DNA from: GCA-2733415 sp965178635
GTDB taxonomy: Bacteria > Bacteroidota > Bacteroidia > Flavobacteriales > Flavobacteriaceae
Assembly: GCA_965178635.1 (NCBI GenBank)
Contig: CBCXVT010000026.1
Coordinates: forward strand, 1-48,341
Direction: 5' to 3'
DNA length: 48,341 nucleotides
Part shown: positions 1-11,922 of the stretch, one piece after another
How the letters are laid out: each line of letters starts with the position of its first letter
Numbering within the stretch: the first letter of the stretch is position 1
Notes under the pieces: generated by a model
What the model was told of the DNA's origin: nothing
What the model saw: only the letters and a program-made list of their open reading frames with translations
Databases searched by the model: none
Made by a program: the position numbers and the translations under genes

Positions 1-47
1 CTTTTCAACGAGTTATAAATTCTTTTAAATTTTAGTTTTAAAATTGT

Positions 48-77
48 TTGTACATTATAAAAACAGTACTATATTTG
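48..77 (+). promoter_or_regulatory. tRNA-Tyr promoter (Bacteroidota type)
   Basis: TTG at 48-50, exactly 19 bp, then TATATTTG at 70-77. This is a full match to the -33/-7 consensus (TTG / TAnnTTTG) of the Bacteroidota primary sigma factor. It lies 21 bp before the tRNA-Tyr gene, which places the transcript start just ahead of the mature tRNA. Confidence 0.8.
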
Positions 78-98
78 CAACCGCATTATTAATGCTAC

Positions 99-181
99 GG
101 GGAGATTCCAGAGCGGCCAAACGGGGCGGACTGTAACTCCGCTGTCTTTCGACTTCGCAGGTTCGAATCCTGCTCTCCCCA
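99..181 (+). tRNA. tRNA-Tyr (GTA)
   Basis: Class II tRNA with a long variable arm. The acceptor 5' strand GGGGAGA (99-105) pairs with TCTCCCC (174-180), followed by discriminator A181. The anticodon stem GCGGA/TCCGC encloses loop CTGTAAC, giving anticodon GTA at 133-135 (Tyr). The T-loop contains GTTCGAATC. CCA is not encoded. Confidence 0.95.
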
Positions 182-182
182 C

Positions 183-211
183 AAAGCTTCAAGTTTACTT
201 GAAGCTTTTTT
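183..211. terminator. Bidirectional intrinsic terminator
   Basis: An 11-bp perfect stem (AAAGCTTCAAG / CTTGAAGCTTT) with a TTTA loop, followed by a T run on the plus strand. It sits between tRNA-Tyr and the end of the convergent rhomboid gene and could serve both. Confidence 0.8.
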
Positions 212-213
212 AT

Positions 214-849
214 TTACACCATTTTCAACTTCATCAATACAAATAACACAATAATTGGAACACCAATTAATCCAGTTAATATTGGTGTATCAAACACATA
301 ATCAATCCCTAATAAAAGCGTCAATAAATACCCACCTATAGCACCACCAAAATGAGCCGTATGTCCAATATTACCAACTCTATTTTTCATTCCGTATATA
401 GAATAAAACAAATACCCTATACCGAAAAGCCAGCCTGGAATAAAAAAGTTAATGGTCATCATGGGTTGTAAAAGAATCGCAGAAAACAATACACCTGTAA
501 CTGCACCACTAGCGCCTATAGCACTATAATGTGGTTCGTTTTTATGAAAATATAGTGATAACAAACTACCAAACAACAAGCTTGTAATATAAATAAGTAT
601 AAAATGATAAGGCCCTAAATACGCAATTACAATTGGTGCAAAAAAGAATAAGGTTACCATATTAAATAACAAGTGTTGCATATCTGCATGTAAAAAACCA
701 GAGGAAATATTTCTATAATGTTCCCCAGATTTTACGGCAGCAACATTGAATTTGAACTTCTTAAAAAAAGTATAGTCATTAAACCCTTTATAAGAGATTA
801 ATCCATTTAAAGCGATTATAATAAGTAAATAAATATTTAAGGAATTCAT
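214..849 (-). CDS. Rhomboid-family intramembrane serine protease
   Basis: Predicted inner-membrane protease that cuts transmembrane substrates inside the bilayer. The 211 residues show the rhomboid core: HADMQHLLFNM (H54, H59, N63), GASG with the catalytic serine S114, and HTAHFGG with the catalytic histidine H166, in six or so hydrophobic segments. The length is typical of the minimal bacterial form with no extra cytoplasmic domain. The start ATG at 849 lies about 17 bp after a -7 box (TAGTTTTG), and the gene is divergent from the acyltransferase gene. The substrate is unknown. Confidence 0.92.
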   Translation of the reverse strand: MNSLNIYLLIIIALNGLISYKGFNDYTFFKKFKFNVAAVKSGEHYRNISSGFLHADMQHLLFNMVTLFFFAPIVIAYLGPYHFILIYITSLLFGSLLSLYFHKNEPHYSAIGASGAVTGVLFSAILLQPMMTINFFIPGWLFGIGYLFYSIYGMKNRVGNIGHTAHFGGAIGGYLLTLLLGIDYVFDTPILTGLIGVPIIVLFVLMKLKMV

Positions 850-865
850 GCATTAAGTTTAATTT

Positions 866-873
866 CAAAACTA
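866..873 (-). promoter_or_regulatory. -7 element of the rhomboid gene
   Basis: Minus-strand TAGTTTTG matches TAnnTTTG and lies 17 bp before the rhomboid ATG. It stands back-to-back with the plus-strand promoter at 911-918. Confidence 0.6.
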
Positions 874-910
874 CATAATTTTATTTTAGTTCTTACATAT
901 AGAAATACAT

Positions 911-918
911 TATATTTG
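911..918 (+). promoter_or_regulatory. -7 element of the acyltransferase gene; decides its start
   Basis: TATATTTG matches TAnnTTTG exactly. A possible upstream TTG start codon at 916-918 is the last three bases of this box, so it should not be in the mRNA. The translation start is therefore better placed at ATG 934, leaving a very short leader. Confidence 0.65.
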
Positions 919-933
919 CTTAAAATTATTTTA

Positions 934-1824
934 ATGTATCTGTTTATCTACATATTAGTATTTCCGATTTTATGGCTCATTTCTATATTGCCATTTAGGA
1001 CTTTTTACCTTTTTTCAGACTTAATTTATATCTTAGTTTATTATATAATTGGTTATAGAAAACAAATAGTCACTGACAACCTTACCCTAGTATTTCCTAA
1101 TAAATCTGAAAAAGAAATTATCACCATCAGAAAGAAGTTCTACAAACACATGTGTGATATGTTTTTAGAAATGATCAAAACCATGTCTATGTCAGAAGCA
1201 GAAATGCGCAAACGATTTCAAATTAAAAACACTGCATATATACAAGAATTAGAGCAACGTAAAAACATTATGTTTATGGCGTCTCATTACGCAAGTTGGG
1301 AATGGGGTATCATTGTTCAAAAAGACATTCAATCTAAAGCCTTCGGAGTTTATAAAAAAATTCAAAATCCATATTTTGATAAATTAGTTCAACGAATTAG
1401 AGCAAAATATAATTCTGAATTATTAACCACCAAAGAAACTATTCCTGCAGTGTTAAATAATTATAAAAAAGGAATAAAAGCTGTTTATGGTTTTATAAGT
1501 GATCAATCACCTAAGCTAAAGAAAACAACATATTGGTTAGATTTCATGGGAATAAATGTCCCTGTCTTCACTGGAGCAGAAATGTTATCAAAAAAATGTG
1601 ATCTAGCAGTTTGTTATGTTAAAGTAACAAAAATAAAACGTGGTTATTATGAAGCAGAATTTGTGCCGCTAACTGAAGAACCTAAACAATTTAAAGACTA
1701 CGAAATAACTGACATGTTTATCAAAGAAGTAGAAAAACAACTACATGAAGCTCCAGAATATTATTTATGGACTCATAAACGCTGGAAACATAGAGGTAAA
1801 AACCCTAACAAAATTCAATCATGA
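934..1824 (+). CDS. Lysophospholipid/lipid A acyltransferase family protein (LpxL/HtrB-like)
   Basis: Membrane-anchored acyltransferase of the lauroyl/myristoyl transferase family, expected to add an acyl chain to lipid A or a related lipid at the inner membrane. An N-terminal hydrophobic anchor is followed by the catalytic HX4E motif in ASHYASWEW (H118, E123 counted from ATG 934) and the family's C-terminal WTHKRWK. The length (296 aa) is normal. A TTG start at 916 is possible but lies inside the promoter box. The stop overlaps the next gene (aquaporin) by 4 bases (ATGA), so the two are co-translated. The acyl acceptor cannot be told from sequence; ornithine or amino lipids are alternatives. 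Confidence 0.85.
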   Translation: MYLFIYILVFPILWLISILPFRTFYLFSDLIYILVYYIIGYRKQIVTDNLTLVFPNKSEKEIITIRKKFYKHMCDMFLEMIKTMSMSEAEMRKRFQIKNTAYIQELEQRKNIMFMASHYASWEWGIIVQKDIQSKAFGVYKKIQNPYFDKLVQRIRAKYNSELLTTKETIPAVLNNYKKGIKAVYGFISDQSPKLKKTTYWLDFMGINVPVFTGAEMLSKKCDLAVCYVKVTKIKRGYYEAEFVPLTEEPKQFKDYEITDMFIKEVEKQLHEAPEYYLWTHKRWKHRGKNPNKIQS

Positions 1825-2483
1825 AACAATACGTTGCAGAATTAATTGGAACATTTACTTTAGTGTTTTGTGGTTGTGGCGCCATTGTAACTAATGAATT
1901 TTCAAATGGGACAGTAACACATTCAGGTATTGCTTTAACATTTGGCTTAGTGGTCATGTCTTTAATATATGCTTTTGGTGAAACCTCTGGTGCACATTTC
2001 AACCCTGCTGTAACTATAGCGTTCACCTACGCCAAAAGATTCCCTTTAAAAGAAGTGCCAAAATATATTTTAGCACAATGTATTGGCGCAATTTTAGCTG
2101 CATTACTATTGGTGGTTTTATTTCCAGAAAATGAATTCCTTGGTACTACATTACCTAAAATTGAAGTTTGGCGAGTGTTCTTATTTGAAGTCATCTTAAC
2201 GTTTTTTCTAATGTTAGTGATCATAAACGTTTCTACAGGATCAAAAGAAACCGGTATTATGGCTGGTATTGCCATTGGAGGTGTTGTTTGGTTTGAAGCC
2301 CAATTTGCAGGGCCAATAACTGGTGCATCTATGAATCCTGCTAGATCAATCGGGCCAGCTCTAATTTCTGGACATATAGAACATTTATGGTTGTATATTC
2401 TTGCACCAATTGTAGGTGCATTATTAGCAGTTTTAAGCTGTAAACTAGTAAAAGATGATGACTGCTGTAATGACAAGTGTTAA
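1821..2483 (+). CDS. MIP-family channel (aquaporin-like)
   Basis: Integral membrane channel of 220 residues with the two pore motifs NPA at 61-63 (SGAHFNPAVT) and 172-174 (GASMNPARS), and the filter arginine R175. By position against E. coli AqpZ recalled from memory, the other filter residues are F41, A160 and A169 in place of F, H and T, so it may not be a strict water channel. The C-terminal tail DDDCCNDKC is rich in acid and cysteine. The start ATG 1821 overlaps the acyltransferase stop. Glycerol, small neutral metalloid or mixed transport are possible; substrate not assigned. Confidence 0.9.
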   Translation: MKQYVAELIGTFTLVFCGCGAIVTNEFSNGTVTHSGIALTFGLVVMSLIYAFGETSGAHFNPAVTIAFTYAKRFPLKEVPKYILAQCIGAILAALLLVVLFPENEFLGTTLPKIEVWRVFLFEVILTFFLMLVIINVSTGSKETGIMAGIAIGGVVWFEAQFAGPITGASMNPARSIGPALISGHIEHLWLYILAPIVGALLAVLSCKLVKDDDCCNDKC

Positions 2484-2561
2484 ATAGTTTTTACAGCAGA
2501 GACAATTTATTTAATTCATCGAATAAACTCCTTTTATTCTTTAGCATAAGCCGAGGTTGTT

Positions 2562-2569
2562 TATATTTG
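2562..2569 (+). promoter_or_regulatory. pheT -7 element
   Basis: TATATTTG matches TAnnTTTG and ends 22 bp before the pheT ATG. No clear TTG stands at the expected -33 spacing. No terminator was seen between the aquaporin stop and this box. Confidence 0.6.
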
Positions 2570-2591
2570 CAGTCAGAAAATTGCAATTATA

Positions 2592-5018
2592 ATGAAGATA
2601 TCATATAACTGGTTGAAACAGTTTATAAAAACTGATTGGGACGCAGAAAAAACAGGTGACTTATTAACTGATTTAGGACTAGAAGTTGAAGGAATTTCTA
2701 CTTACCAGTCAATAAAAGGTGGTTTAAAAGGTATTGTTGTTGGTGAAGTTGTGTCTTGTGAACAACATTCTAACGCTGATAAATTACGTGTTACCAAAGT
2801 AGATATTGGAACTGGAGAACACATTCAAATAGTTTGTGGTGCACCTAATGTGGCTCAAGGACAAAAAGTACCTGTAGCAACAATAGGAACTATTTTATAT
2901 GATGCCGAAGGCAGTGATTTTAAAATAAAAAAAGGGAAAATTCGTGGTGAAGAATCTCACGGAATGATTTGCGCAGAAGATGAACTTGGTTTAGGTAAGG
3001 GTCATGATGGTATTATGGTTCTTGATAAAAAACTAAAACCAGGAACTCCTTGTGCTGAAGTTTTCAATATTGAAAATGATCAAGTTTTTGAAATTGGCTT
3101 AACTCCTAACAGGTCAGACGCTATGAGCCATTTCGGTACAGCTCGCGATTTAAAAGCAGGTTTATTCCAAAAAGGGCATAATTTAGAGTTAATTTCACCA
3201 TCTGTTAGTGATTTTCATGTAGATAGCAGAACTTTAAAAATAGACGCAGAAGTTGAAAATAACCAATTAGCCCCTCGCTATTGTGGACTTACAATTTCTG
3301 GACTTACAATTGCTGAATCTCCTGCATGGTTGCAAAACAGATTAAAAGCAATTGGGTTAACCCCTAAGAATAACATTGTTGATATAACAAATTATGTATT
3401 ACATGAATTAGGACAACCTTTACACGCTTTTGACGCTATAAAAGTAAAAGGAAATAAAATTCAAGTTAAAACATTACCTGCAGGAACAAAATTTACAACT
3501 CTAGATGGTGTAGATCGTGAACTACATCAAGATGATTTAATGATTTGTAATGCTGACGAACCTATGTGTATCGCTGGGGTATTAGGCGGTTTAAATTCTG
3601 GTGTAACTGAACACACAACATCTATCTTTTTAGAAAGCGCTTATTTTAATCCAGTTTCCATTCGAAAAACTGCTAAAAGACATGCTCTTAATACCGATGC
3701 TTCCTTTAGATTTGAAAGAGGTATTGACCCTAATATCACTGAATACGCTTTAAAACGTGCTGCTCTGTTAATTCAAGAAATTGCAGGTGGTGAAATCACT
3801 TCTGGTATTGAAGATTTATACCCAAATAAAATTGAAGATTTTCAAGTGTTTTTATCGTTCGAAAACACCACTAAATTGATTGGACAAGAAATACCTAAAG
3901 AAACTATAAAAAGTATTCTAACTTCATTAGACATTAAAGTTAATAGTGTTACTGAAGGTGGCTTAGGTTTAACTATCCCATCTTATAGAACAGATGTACA
4001 ACGTGAAGCTGATATCATTGAAGAAATCTTAAGAGTTTATGGTTATAACAATATTGAGTTTTCTAATAAACTGAATGCTACTATGTCTCACGCATCTAAG
4101 TTTGATGATCATAAACTTCAGAATGTTATAGCAAATCAATTGATAGCTCAAGGATTTAATGAAATGATGGCAAATTCATTAACCACAGCTGACTATACAG
4201 GATTATCTGAACAGATTAATAACGATAATAATGTGCAAATGCTTAATCCTTTAAGTAACGATTTGGCAGTTATGCGCCAATCCTTGTTATTTTCTGGTCT
4301 AGAAGCTGTTTCATATAATATCAATAGAAAGCAACAGAACTTAAAGTTTTTTGAATTTGGAAAAACATACCATCAGTATGAATCAGGATATGTGGAAAAC
4401 AAACATTTATCTATTTTAATTACTGGAAACAGAAATTCTGAAAGTTGGACAAACACAAGCAGAACAAGTGATTTCTTTTATCTAAAAGGAATTATTGAAC
4501 AGTTATTTTCAAGGTTAGGCGTTACTAAACTAAATGCTTCACCAATAAAAACTGATGTCTTATCTGAAGGAATAACTTTAAGTTTAGGTAAAACTAAATT
4601 AGTAGAGTTTGGTATTGTAAAGCGTCACATTTTAAAATCATTTGGGATATCTCAAGAAGTACTCTTTACAGACATCAACTGGAATAATGTAATTGAAGTG
4701 GCTAAATTCAATAAAATAAAATTTACACCAATTACTAAGTATCCAGAAGTTAAACGTGATTTTGCTTTATTATTAGATGAAAAAATCACATTTGAAGAAA
4801 TTCATACTATAGCAAAACAATCTGAGAAAAAGTTACTAAAAGAAGTTAGTTTATTTGATGTTTATCAAGGAAAGAACTTGCCTGCTGGAAAGAAGAGTTA
4901 TGCAGTAAGTTTTTCACTACAAGACAATGATAAAACACTCACAGATAAACAAATCGACAAGATAATGTCTAAATTACAAAGCTCTTTCGAGAAACAACTC
5001 GGAGCAGAATTAAGATAA
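2592..5018 (+). CDS. pheT: Phenylalanine--tRNA ligase beta subunit
   Basis: Beta chain of the alpha2-beta2 enzyme that charges tRNA-Phe in the cytoplasm. At 808 aa it is full length for the family. Visible domains in order: N-terminal OB-fold tRNA-binding domain (about 40-150), the B3/B4 editing domain (about 210-390), B5 (about 400-475), the catalytic-like core, and the C-terminal anticodon-binding FDX-ACB domain (about 715-808, with KYPEVKRDFALL). The start ATG has no Shine-Dalgarno, as usual here. pheS is not in the window. A strong terminator follows directly, so pheT ends its transcription unit. Confidence 0.97.
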   Translation: MKISYNWLKQFIKTDWDAEKTGDLLTDLGLEVEGISTYQSIKGGLKGIVVGEVVSCEQHSNADKLRVTKVDIGTGEHIQIVCGAPNVAQGQKVPVATIGTILYDAEGSDFKIKKGKIRGEESHGMICAEDELGLGKGHDGIMVLDKKLKPGTPCAEVFNIENDQVFEIGLTPNRSDAMSHFGTARDLKAGLFQKGHNLELISPSVSDFHVDSRTLKIDAEVENNQLAPRYCGLTISGLTIAESPAWLQNRLKAIGLTPKNNIVDITNYVLHELGQPLHAFDAIKVKGNKIQVKTLPAGTKFTTLDGVDRELHQDDLMICNADEPMCIAGVLGGLNSGVTEHTTSIFLESAYFNPVSIRKTAKRHALNTDASFRFERGIDPNITEYALKRAALLIQEIAGGEITSGIEDLYPNKIEDFQVFLSFENTTKLIGQEIPKETIKSILTSLDIKVNSVTEGGLGLTIPSYRTDVQREADIIEEILRVYGYNNIEFSNKLNATMSHASKFDDHKLQNVIANQLIAQGFNEMMANSLTTADYTGLSEQINNDNNVQMLNPLSNDLAVMRQSLLFSGLEAVSYNINRKQQNLKFFEFGKTYHQYESGYVENKHLSILITGNRNSESWTNTSRTSDFFYLKGIIEQLFSRLGVTKLNASPIKTDVLSEGITLSLGKTKLVEFGIVKRHILKSFGISQEVLFTDINWNNVIEVAKFNKIKFTPITKYPEVKRDFALLLDEKITFEEIHTIAKQSEKKLLKEVSLFDVYQGKNLPAGKKSYAVSFSLQDNDKTLTDKQIDKIMSKLQSSFEKQLGAELR

Positions 5019-5020
5019 AT

Positions 5021-5052
5021 AAAAAAGCCTTTCATTTGAAAGGCTTTTTTTA
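5021..5052 (+). terminator. pheT intrinsic terminator
   Basis: Stem AAAAGCCTTTCA / TGAAAGGCTTTT with a 2-base loop, A run before and T run after, 3 bp past the pheT stop. The hairpin core is almost the same as the one at 13018-13049. Confidence 0.9.
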
Positions 5053-5139
5053 TACTAGAACTTCGATAGTATTTCAATAATCAAAAAAATAAGGATGTTA
5101 TTGGCGGTTTTTGGTCTATTAGCATCTCGAAAACCAATC

Positions 5140-5207
5140 AAAAACTACACATGTAGAAAGCTATTTTATTGCTTGTTTGGACGAGAGTTCGATTCTCTCC
5201 GACTCCA
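5140..5207 (+). pseudogene. Orphan 3' fragment of a tmRNA gene (ssrA)
   Basis: The last ~70 bases look like a tmRNA 3' end: ACATGTAGAAAGC, GCTTGTTTGGACGA, a T-arm GAGAG-TTCGATT-CTCTC (5183-5199), acceptor strand CGACTCC (5200-5206) and discriminator A5207. The partner 5' acceptor strand (GGGGTCG or GGAGTCG) and the tag-peptide reading frame are absent between the pheT terminator and this point, which leaves under 90 bases. A complete tmRNA needs about 350-400. It is therefore a remnant, most simply the duplicated att end left by an element that integrated into ssrA. A two-piece tmRNA is a remote alternative. Its own terminator follows. Confidence 0.65.
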
Positions 5208-5214
5208 CTTTATA

Positions 5215-5244
5215 AAAAACAGTTCATTTATGAACTGTTTTTTT
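5215..5244 (+). terminator. Terminator after the ssrA fragment
   Basis: Hairpin AACAGTTCA-TTTA-TGAACTGTT followed by a T run, 8 bp after the fragment's discriminator base. This is where a terminator of an intact tmRNA gene would be. Confidence 0.8.
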
Positions 5245-5274
5245 GTTATCTACAGGCTCTATTTCAGTATAGAG

Positions 5275-5312
5275 CAAAAAAAATCCTCAACATCATAAAG
5301 ATATTGAGGATT
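5275..5312 (-). terminator. rRNA operon terminator
   Basis: On the minus strand, just after 5S, a 13-bp stem (AATCCTCAATATC / GATGTTGAGGATT, one G-T pair) is followed by eight or nine T. It ends the 16S-23S-5S transcript. Confidence 0.9.
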
Positions 5313-5315
5313 AAA

Positions 5316-5425
5316 GAAGGCGGCGACCTACTCTCCCACATTACTGCAGTACCATCGGCGCTAATGGGCTTAACTTCTCTGTTCGGAATGGTAAGAGGTG
5401 AGCCCCATTGCTATAACCACCTTAA
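5316..5425 (-). rRNA. 5S ribosomal RNA
   Basis: The minus strand reads GGTGGTTATAGCAATGGGG at its 5' end, CCGAACAGAGAAGTTAAGC in the middle and GAGAGTAGGTCGCCGCC at its 3' end, all standard 5S blocks. Length about 110. It lies about 100 bp after 23S and just before the operon terminator. Ends are approximate. Confidence 0.93.
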
Positions 5426-5532
5426 GTTTTAAGTGATATACTATGTATAACACTGTCACTTAATTTAAAGCAACTAATAAGTTAACATATTGAGATATAA
5501 AAAACAACTTGTATCAAAAATAAGAAAAGAGC

Positions 5533-8365
<2,833 letters not shown>

Positions 8366-8444
8366 CTTTTTATTACTCTATTATTCTTAAATTTGTTTGA
8401 TAACTAACATCCTAGAGTTAGTTATCGCTCGTGTTTTTTAATCT

Positions 8445-8460
8445 CAATATGTCAATGAAC
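8445..8460 (-). promoter_or_regulatory. boxA-like antitermination element in the 16S-23S spacer
   Basis: Minus-strand GTTCATTGACATATTG, 80 bp before 23S. The same 16 bases occur once more in the 16S leader at 10527-10542. The GTTCATTGACA part resembles boxA, the NusB/S10 site of rRNA antitermination. Position before both large rRNAs supports this. Confidence 0.6.
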
Positions 8461-8548
8461 GTTTTTCTTGTTATAACAGCCCTCACAAAACTTTCAGATA
8501 CTAATAAGTTACTATTATCACCTAGTCATTTTACAAAAACCTTAAGAA

Positions 8549-8626
<78 letters not shown>

Positions 8627-8722
8627 TTACTAGTAGTTAGTAGTGAGTAGTTAGGTCTTAGTAATTAGCTAGTTTCCCAACTAATACTCAACTTCTAGAA
8701 TTTCCTTAAGAAAAAAAATTAG

Positions 8723-8796
8723 TAGTCTCAGGCAGACTCGAACTGCCGACCTCTACATTATCAGTGTAGCGCTCTAACCAGCTGAGCTATGAGACT
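8723..8796 (-). tRNA. tRNA-Ile (GAT)
   Basis: Acceptor AGTCTCA pairs with TGAGACT perfectly. The anticodon stem CTACA/TGTAG encloses CTGATAA, anticodon GAT at 8760-8762. T-loop GTTCGAGTC. CCA is not encoded. It is first of the two tRNAs in the 16S-23S spacer. Confidence 0.95.
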
Positions 8797-8897
8797 CTAC
8801 TATTCTTCTTAGTTTCTTTTTGTTCTTTTAATTAATTAACAGCTAAAGTAAACACATCTCTGTGTATATAATTTTTCTAATCGTAGATTCTTTCTCT

Positions 8898-10424
<1,527 letters not shown>

Positions 10425-10526
10425 ATTTTAAATATTATTTAAACCTAACAACTAAAAGAAATTATAACTCAAAATGGTTTACTTTAATTATTATTGTATT
10501 ATTAAAAAATAATACGCGCTGTCAAT

Positions 10527-10542
10527 CAATATGTCAATGAAC
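10527..10542 (-). promoter_or_regulatory. boxA-like antitermination element in the 16S leader
   Basis: Minus-strand GTTCATTGACATATTG, identical to the spacer copy at 8445-8460, about 100 bp before 16S. Confidence 0.6.
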
Positions 10543-10565
10543 TCACTCCTCTCGAAGCTCTTCTT

Positions 10566-10590
10566 GTAGAGCCGCAGAACTCGAACCTGC
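10566..10590 (-). other. tRNA T-arm-like structure in the rRNA leader
   Basis: The minus strand reads GCAGG-TTCGAGT-TCTGC followed by GGCTCTACA. This is a T-arm with a TTCGAGT loop plus a 7-base acceptor-like strand. No D-arm, anticodon arm or partner acceptor strand is found upstream, so it is not a working tRNA gene. It may be a decayed tRNA or a tRNA-like processing signal between the boxA element and promoter P1. Confidence 0.45.
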
Positions 10591-10648
10591 TTACTTTCCT
10601 ATAACTCTCTCTTAACTATTAAGTAATACTTAATCCGTTAAGCGGGTG

Positions 10649-10678
10649 CAAATATACAACCCTTTTTGTTTCTCACAA
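10649..10678 (-). promoter_or_regulatory. rRNA operon promoter P1
   Basis: Minus strand: TTG (10676-10678), 19 bp, TATATTTG (10649-10656), then the GC-rich start CACCCGC. It is the nearest of three tandem promoters to 16S. Confidence 0.8.
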
Positions 10679-10787
10679 TGTTTTTGAAATAAAATTTTAA
10701 AAGTTTTTTTTACTCCTAAAATCAAACCCAAAACAACACTTCTTAAAGAACTTTTTGTTAGCAAAAACTTGTTTCGCTAAGCGGATG

Positions 10788-10817
10788 CAAACCTACACCC
10801 TTTTTAATTCCTCACAA
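10788..10817 (-). promoter_or_regulatory. rRNA operon promoter P2
   Basis: Minus strand: TTG (10815-10817), 19 bp, TAGGTTTG (10788-10795), then CATCCGC. Flanking sequence (ACATTGTGAG upstream, AAAAAGGGTG inside) repeats that of P1, so the promoter block was duplicated. Confidence 0.78.
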
Positions 10818-10934
10818 TGTTTTTCTGAATATTTTTTAAAGTTTTTTACAACCTTACAACTCAATCCAAAACACACTATACAAAGAACTTTTTCACTCCA
10901 CAACTTCGTTATAAATTCAGCCGTTTTGCGGGTG

Positions 10935-10966
10935 CAAATATACCACCTTTCTTCTCTTATAAACAA
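10935..10966 (-). promoter_or_regulatory. rRNA operon promoter P3
   Basis: Minus strand: TTG (10964-10966), 21 bp, TATATTTG (10935-10942), then CACCCGC. It lies 147 bp upstream of P2 and 286 bp upstream of P1. Confidence 0.72.
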
Positions 10967-11109
10967 ACTTTTTAGCAAAGATTTTTGAAATAAATTACTG
11001 TGAACTAATAATGAGATTGTTAACTCTGTAATTTGGGATAGTGAATTTAAGAATTATATCTGATTTAGCAAAATCATTCTATAAAAATGACATGAAAGAT
11101 TTAATATAT

Positions 11110-11781
11110 TTATTCTATCAACCATTTATCTGACAATTCAAAGTAATCGAAATCTAGTTGATGCTCTTGTCTTTCGAGAATTTGATCTAAAAAAGAGCGC
11201 ATCAAAATATCCTCAATGTAATAATCTTCTCTATTATTGATAGGGTTATATTCTTCTTTTAAAGATATATCAAACATACTTGCCGTAGAATTATACCAGA
11301 AAGCTCGCCAACCACTCCTTAATTCTTTTATTAATTGAAAGGCCGTTACACCAGTTTGACGATGAATTAACTTTATTAATATCTGTCCTTCGGTACGAGT
11401 TAACTTTTTCAACTTAGCGGAAAACTCTTCCTCAATATACTTTTGAATGCGTTTAGTGTATTTCTTCTGTTTGCGTTTTCCTTTTATATGGAGTAAACTA
11501 TCGTTTAATGCCGTCAACTTTTCGGAAGCCAGTTTAGCATACGGATACACCTTTCTAGTTTTTCGTCTTAATATCAGATATTTTATACGGTCTTGATTAG
11601 TTGAGAACTTCATTTTTTTTAACACCATAACATCATCCAAGCCAATTGCATCACTATACAAGGAATCACCTTGAATTAAAAAGGATTCTTTTTGAATGCT
11701 ATCAGTTTTCACCAAGGAATCTTCCTGAGCAATAAGACTCGTAGAAATGAATAGTATATATAGGTATAAAAACAGTTTCAT
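11110..11781 (-). CDS. DUF4294 domain-containing protein
   Basis: Conserved Bacteroidota protein of 223 aa with no known function. A signal peptide (first 18 residues, ending ...SLIAQ) suggests export. Residues about 45-210 are the DUF4294 part, with a basic, helical middle (YLILRRKTRKVYPYAKLA and a Lys-rich stretch) and the conserved LIKLIHRQTGVTAFQLIKEL and GWRAFWYN blocks. A -7 box TAGTTTTG at 11818-11825 fits the start. It stands alone between the rRNA promoters and the divergent M42 gene. Confidence 0.85.
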   Translation of the reverse strand: MKLFLYLYILFISTSLIAQEDSLVKTDSIQKESFLIQGDSLYSDAIGLDDVMVLKKMKFSTNQDRIKYLILRRKTRKVYPYAKLASEKLTALNDSLLHIKGKRKQKKYTKRIQKYIEEEFSAKLKKLTRTEGQILIKLIHRQTGVTAFQLIKELRSGWRAFWYNSTASMFDISLKEEYNPINNREDYYIEDILMRSFLDQILERQEHQLDFDYFELSDKWLIE

Positions 11782-11817
11782 TTATATTGTTTAAATTATC
11801 AACTACTAAAACCATTC

Positions 11818-11825
11818 CAAAACTA
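11818..11825 (-). promoter_or_regulatory. -7 element of the DUF4294 gene
   Basis: Minus-strand TAGTTTTG matches TAnnTTTG, 36 bp before the ATG; no matching -33 TTG seen. Confidence 0.45.
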
Positions 11826-11922
11826 ATGAATAATATGAACCTAACCACAGAATGACACCATATATATACCATCAAATTATTAAAAAATAGTTACTTTAGT
11901 GCCAAACAAATTATGACATCAA

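Noticed and set aside
1805..2476. Two minus-strand frames opposite the aquaporin gene
   Set aside because: They are antisense shadows of a clear MIP-family gene and have no recognisable features.
5255..5274. Hairpin GCTCTAT-N6-ATAGAGC as a terminator
   Set aside because: No T run follows it on the minus strand, and on the plus strand it is followed by A; the rRNA terminator beside it explains termination.
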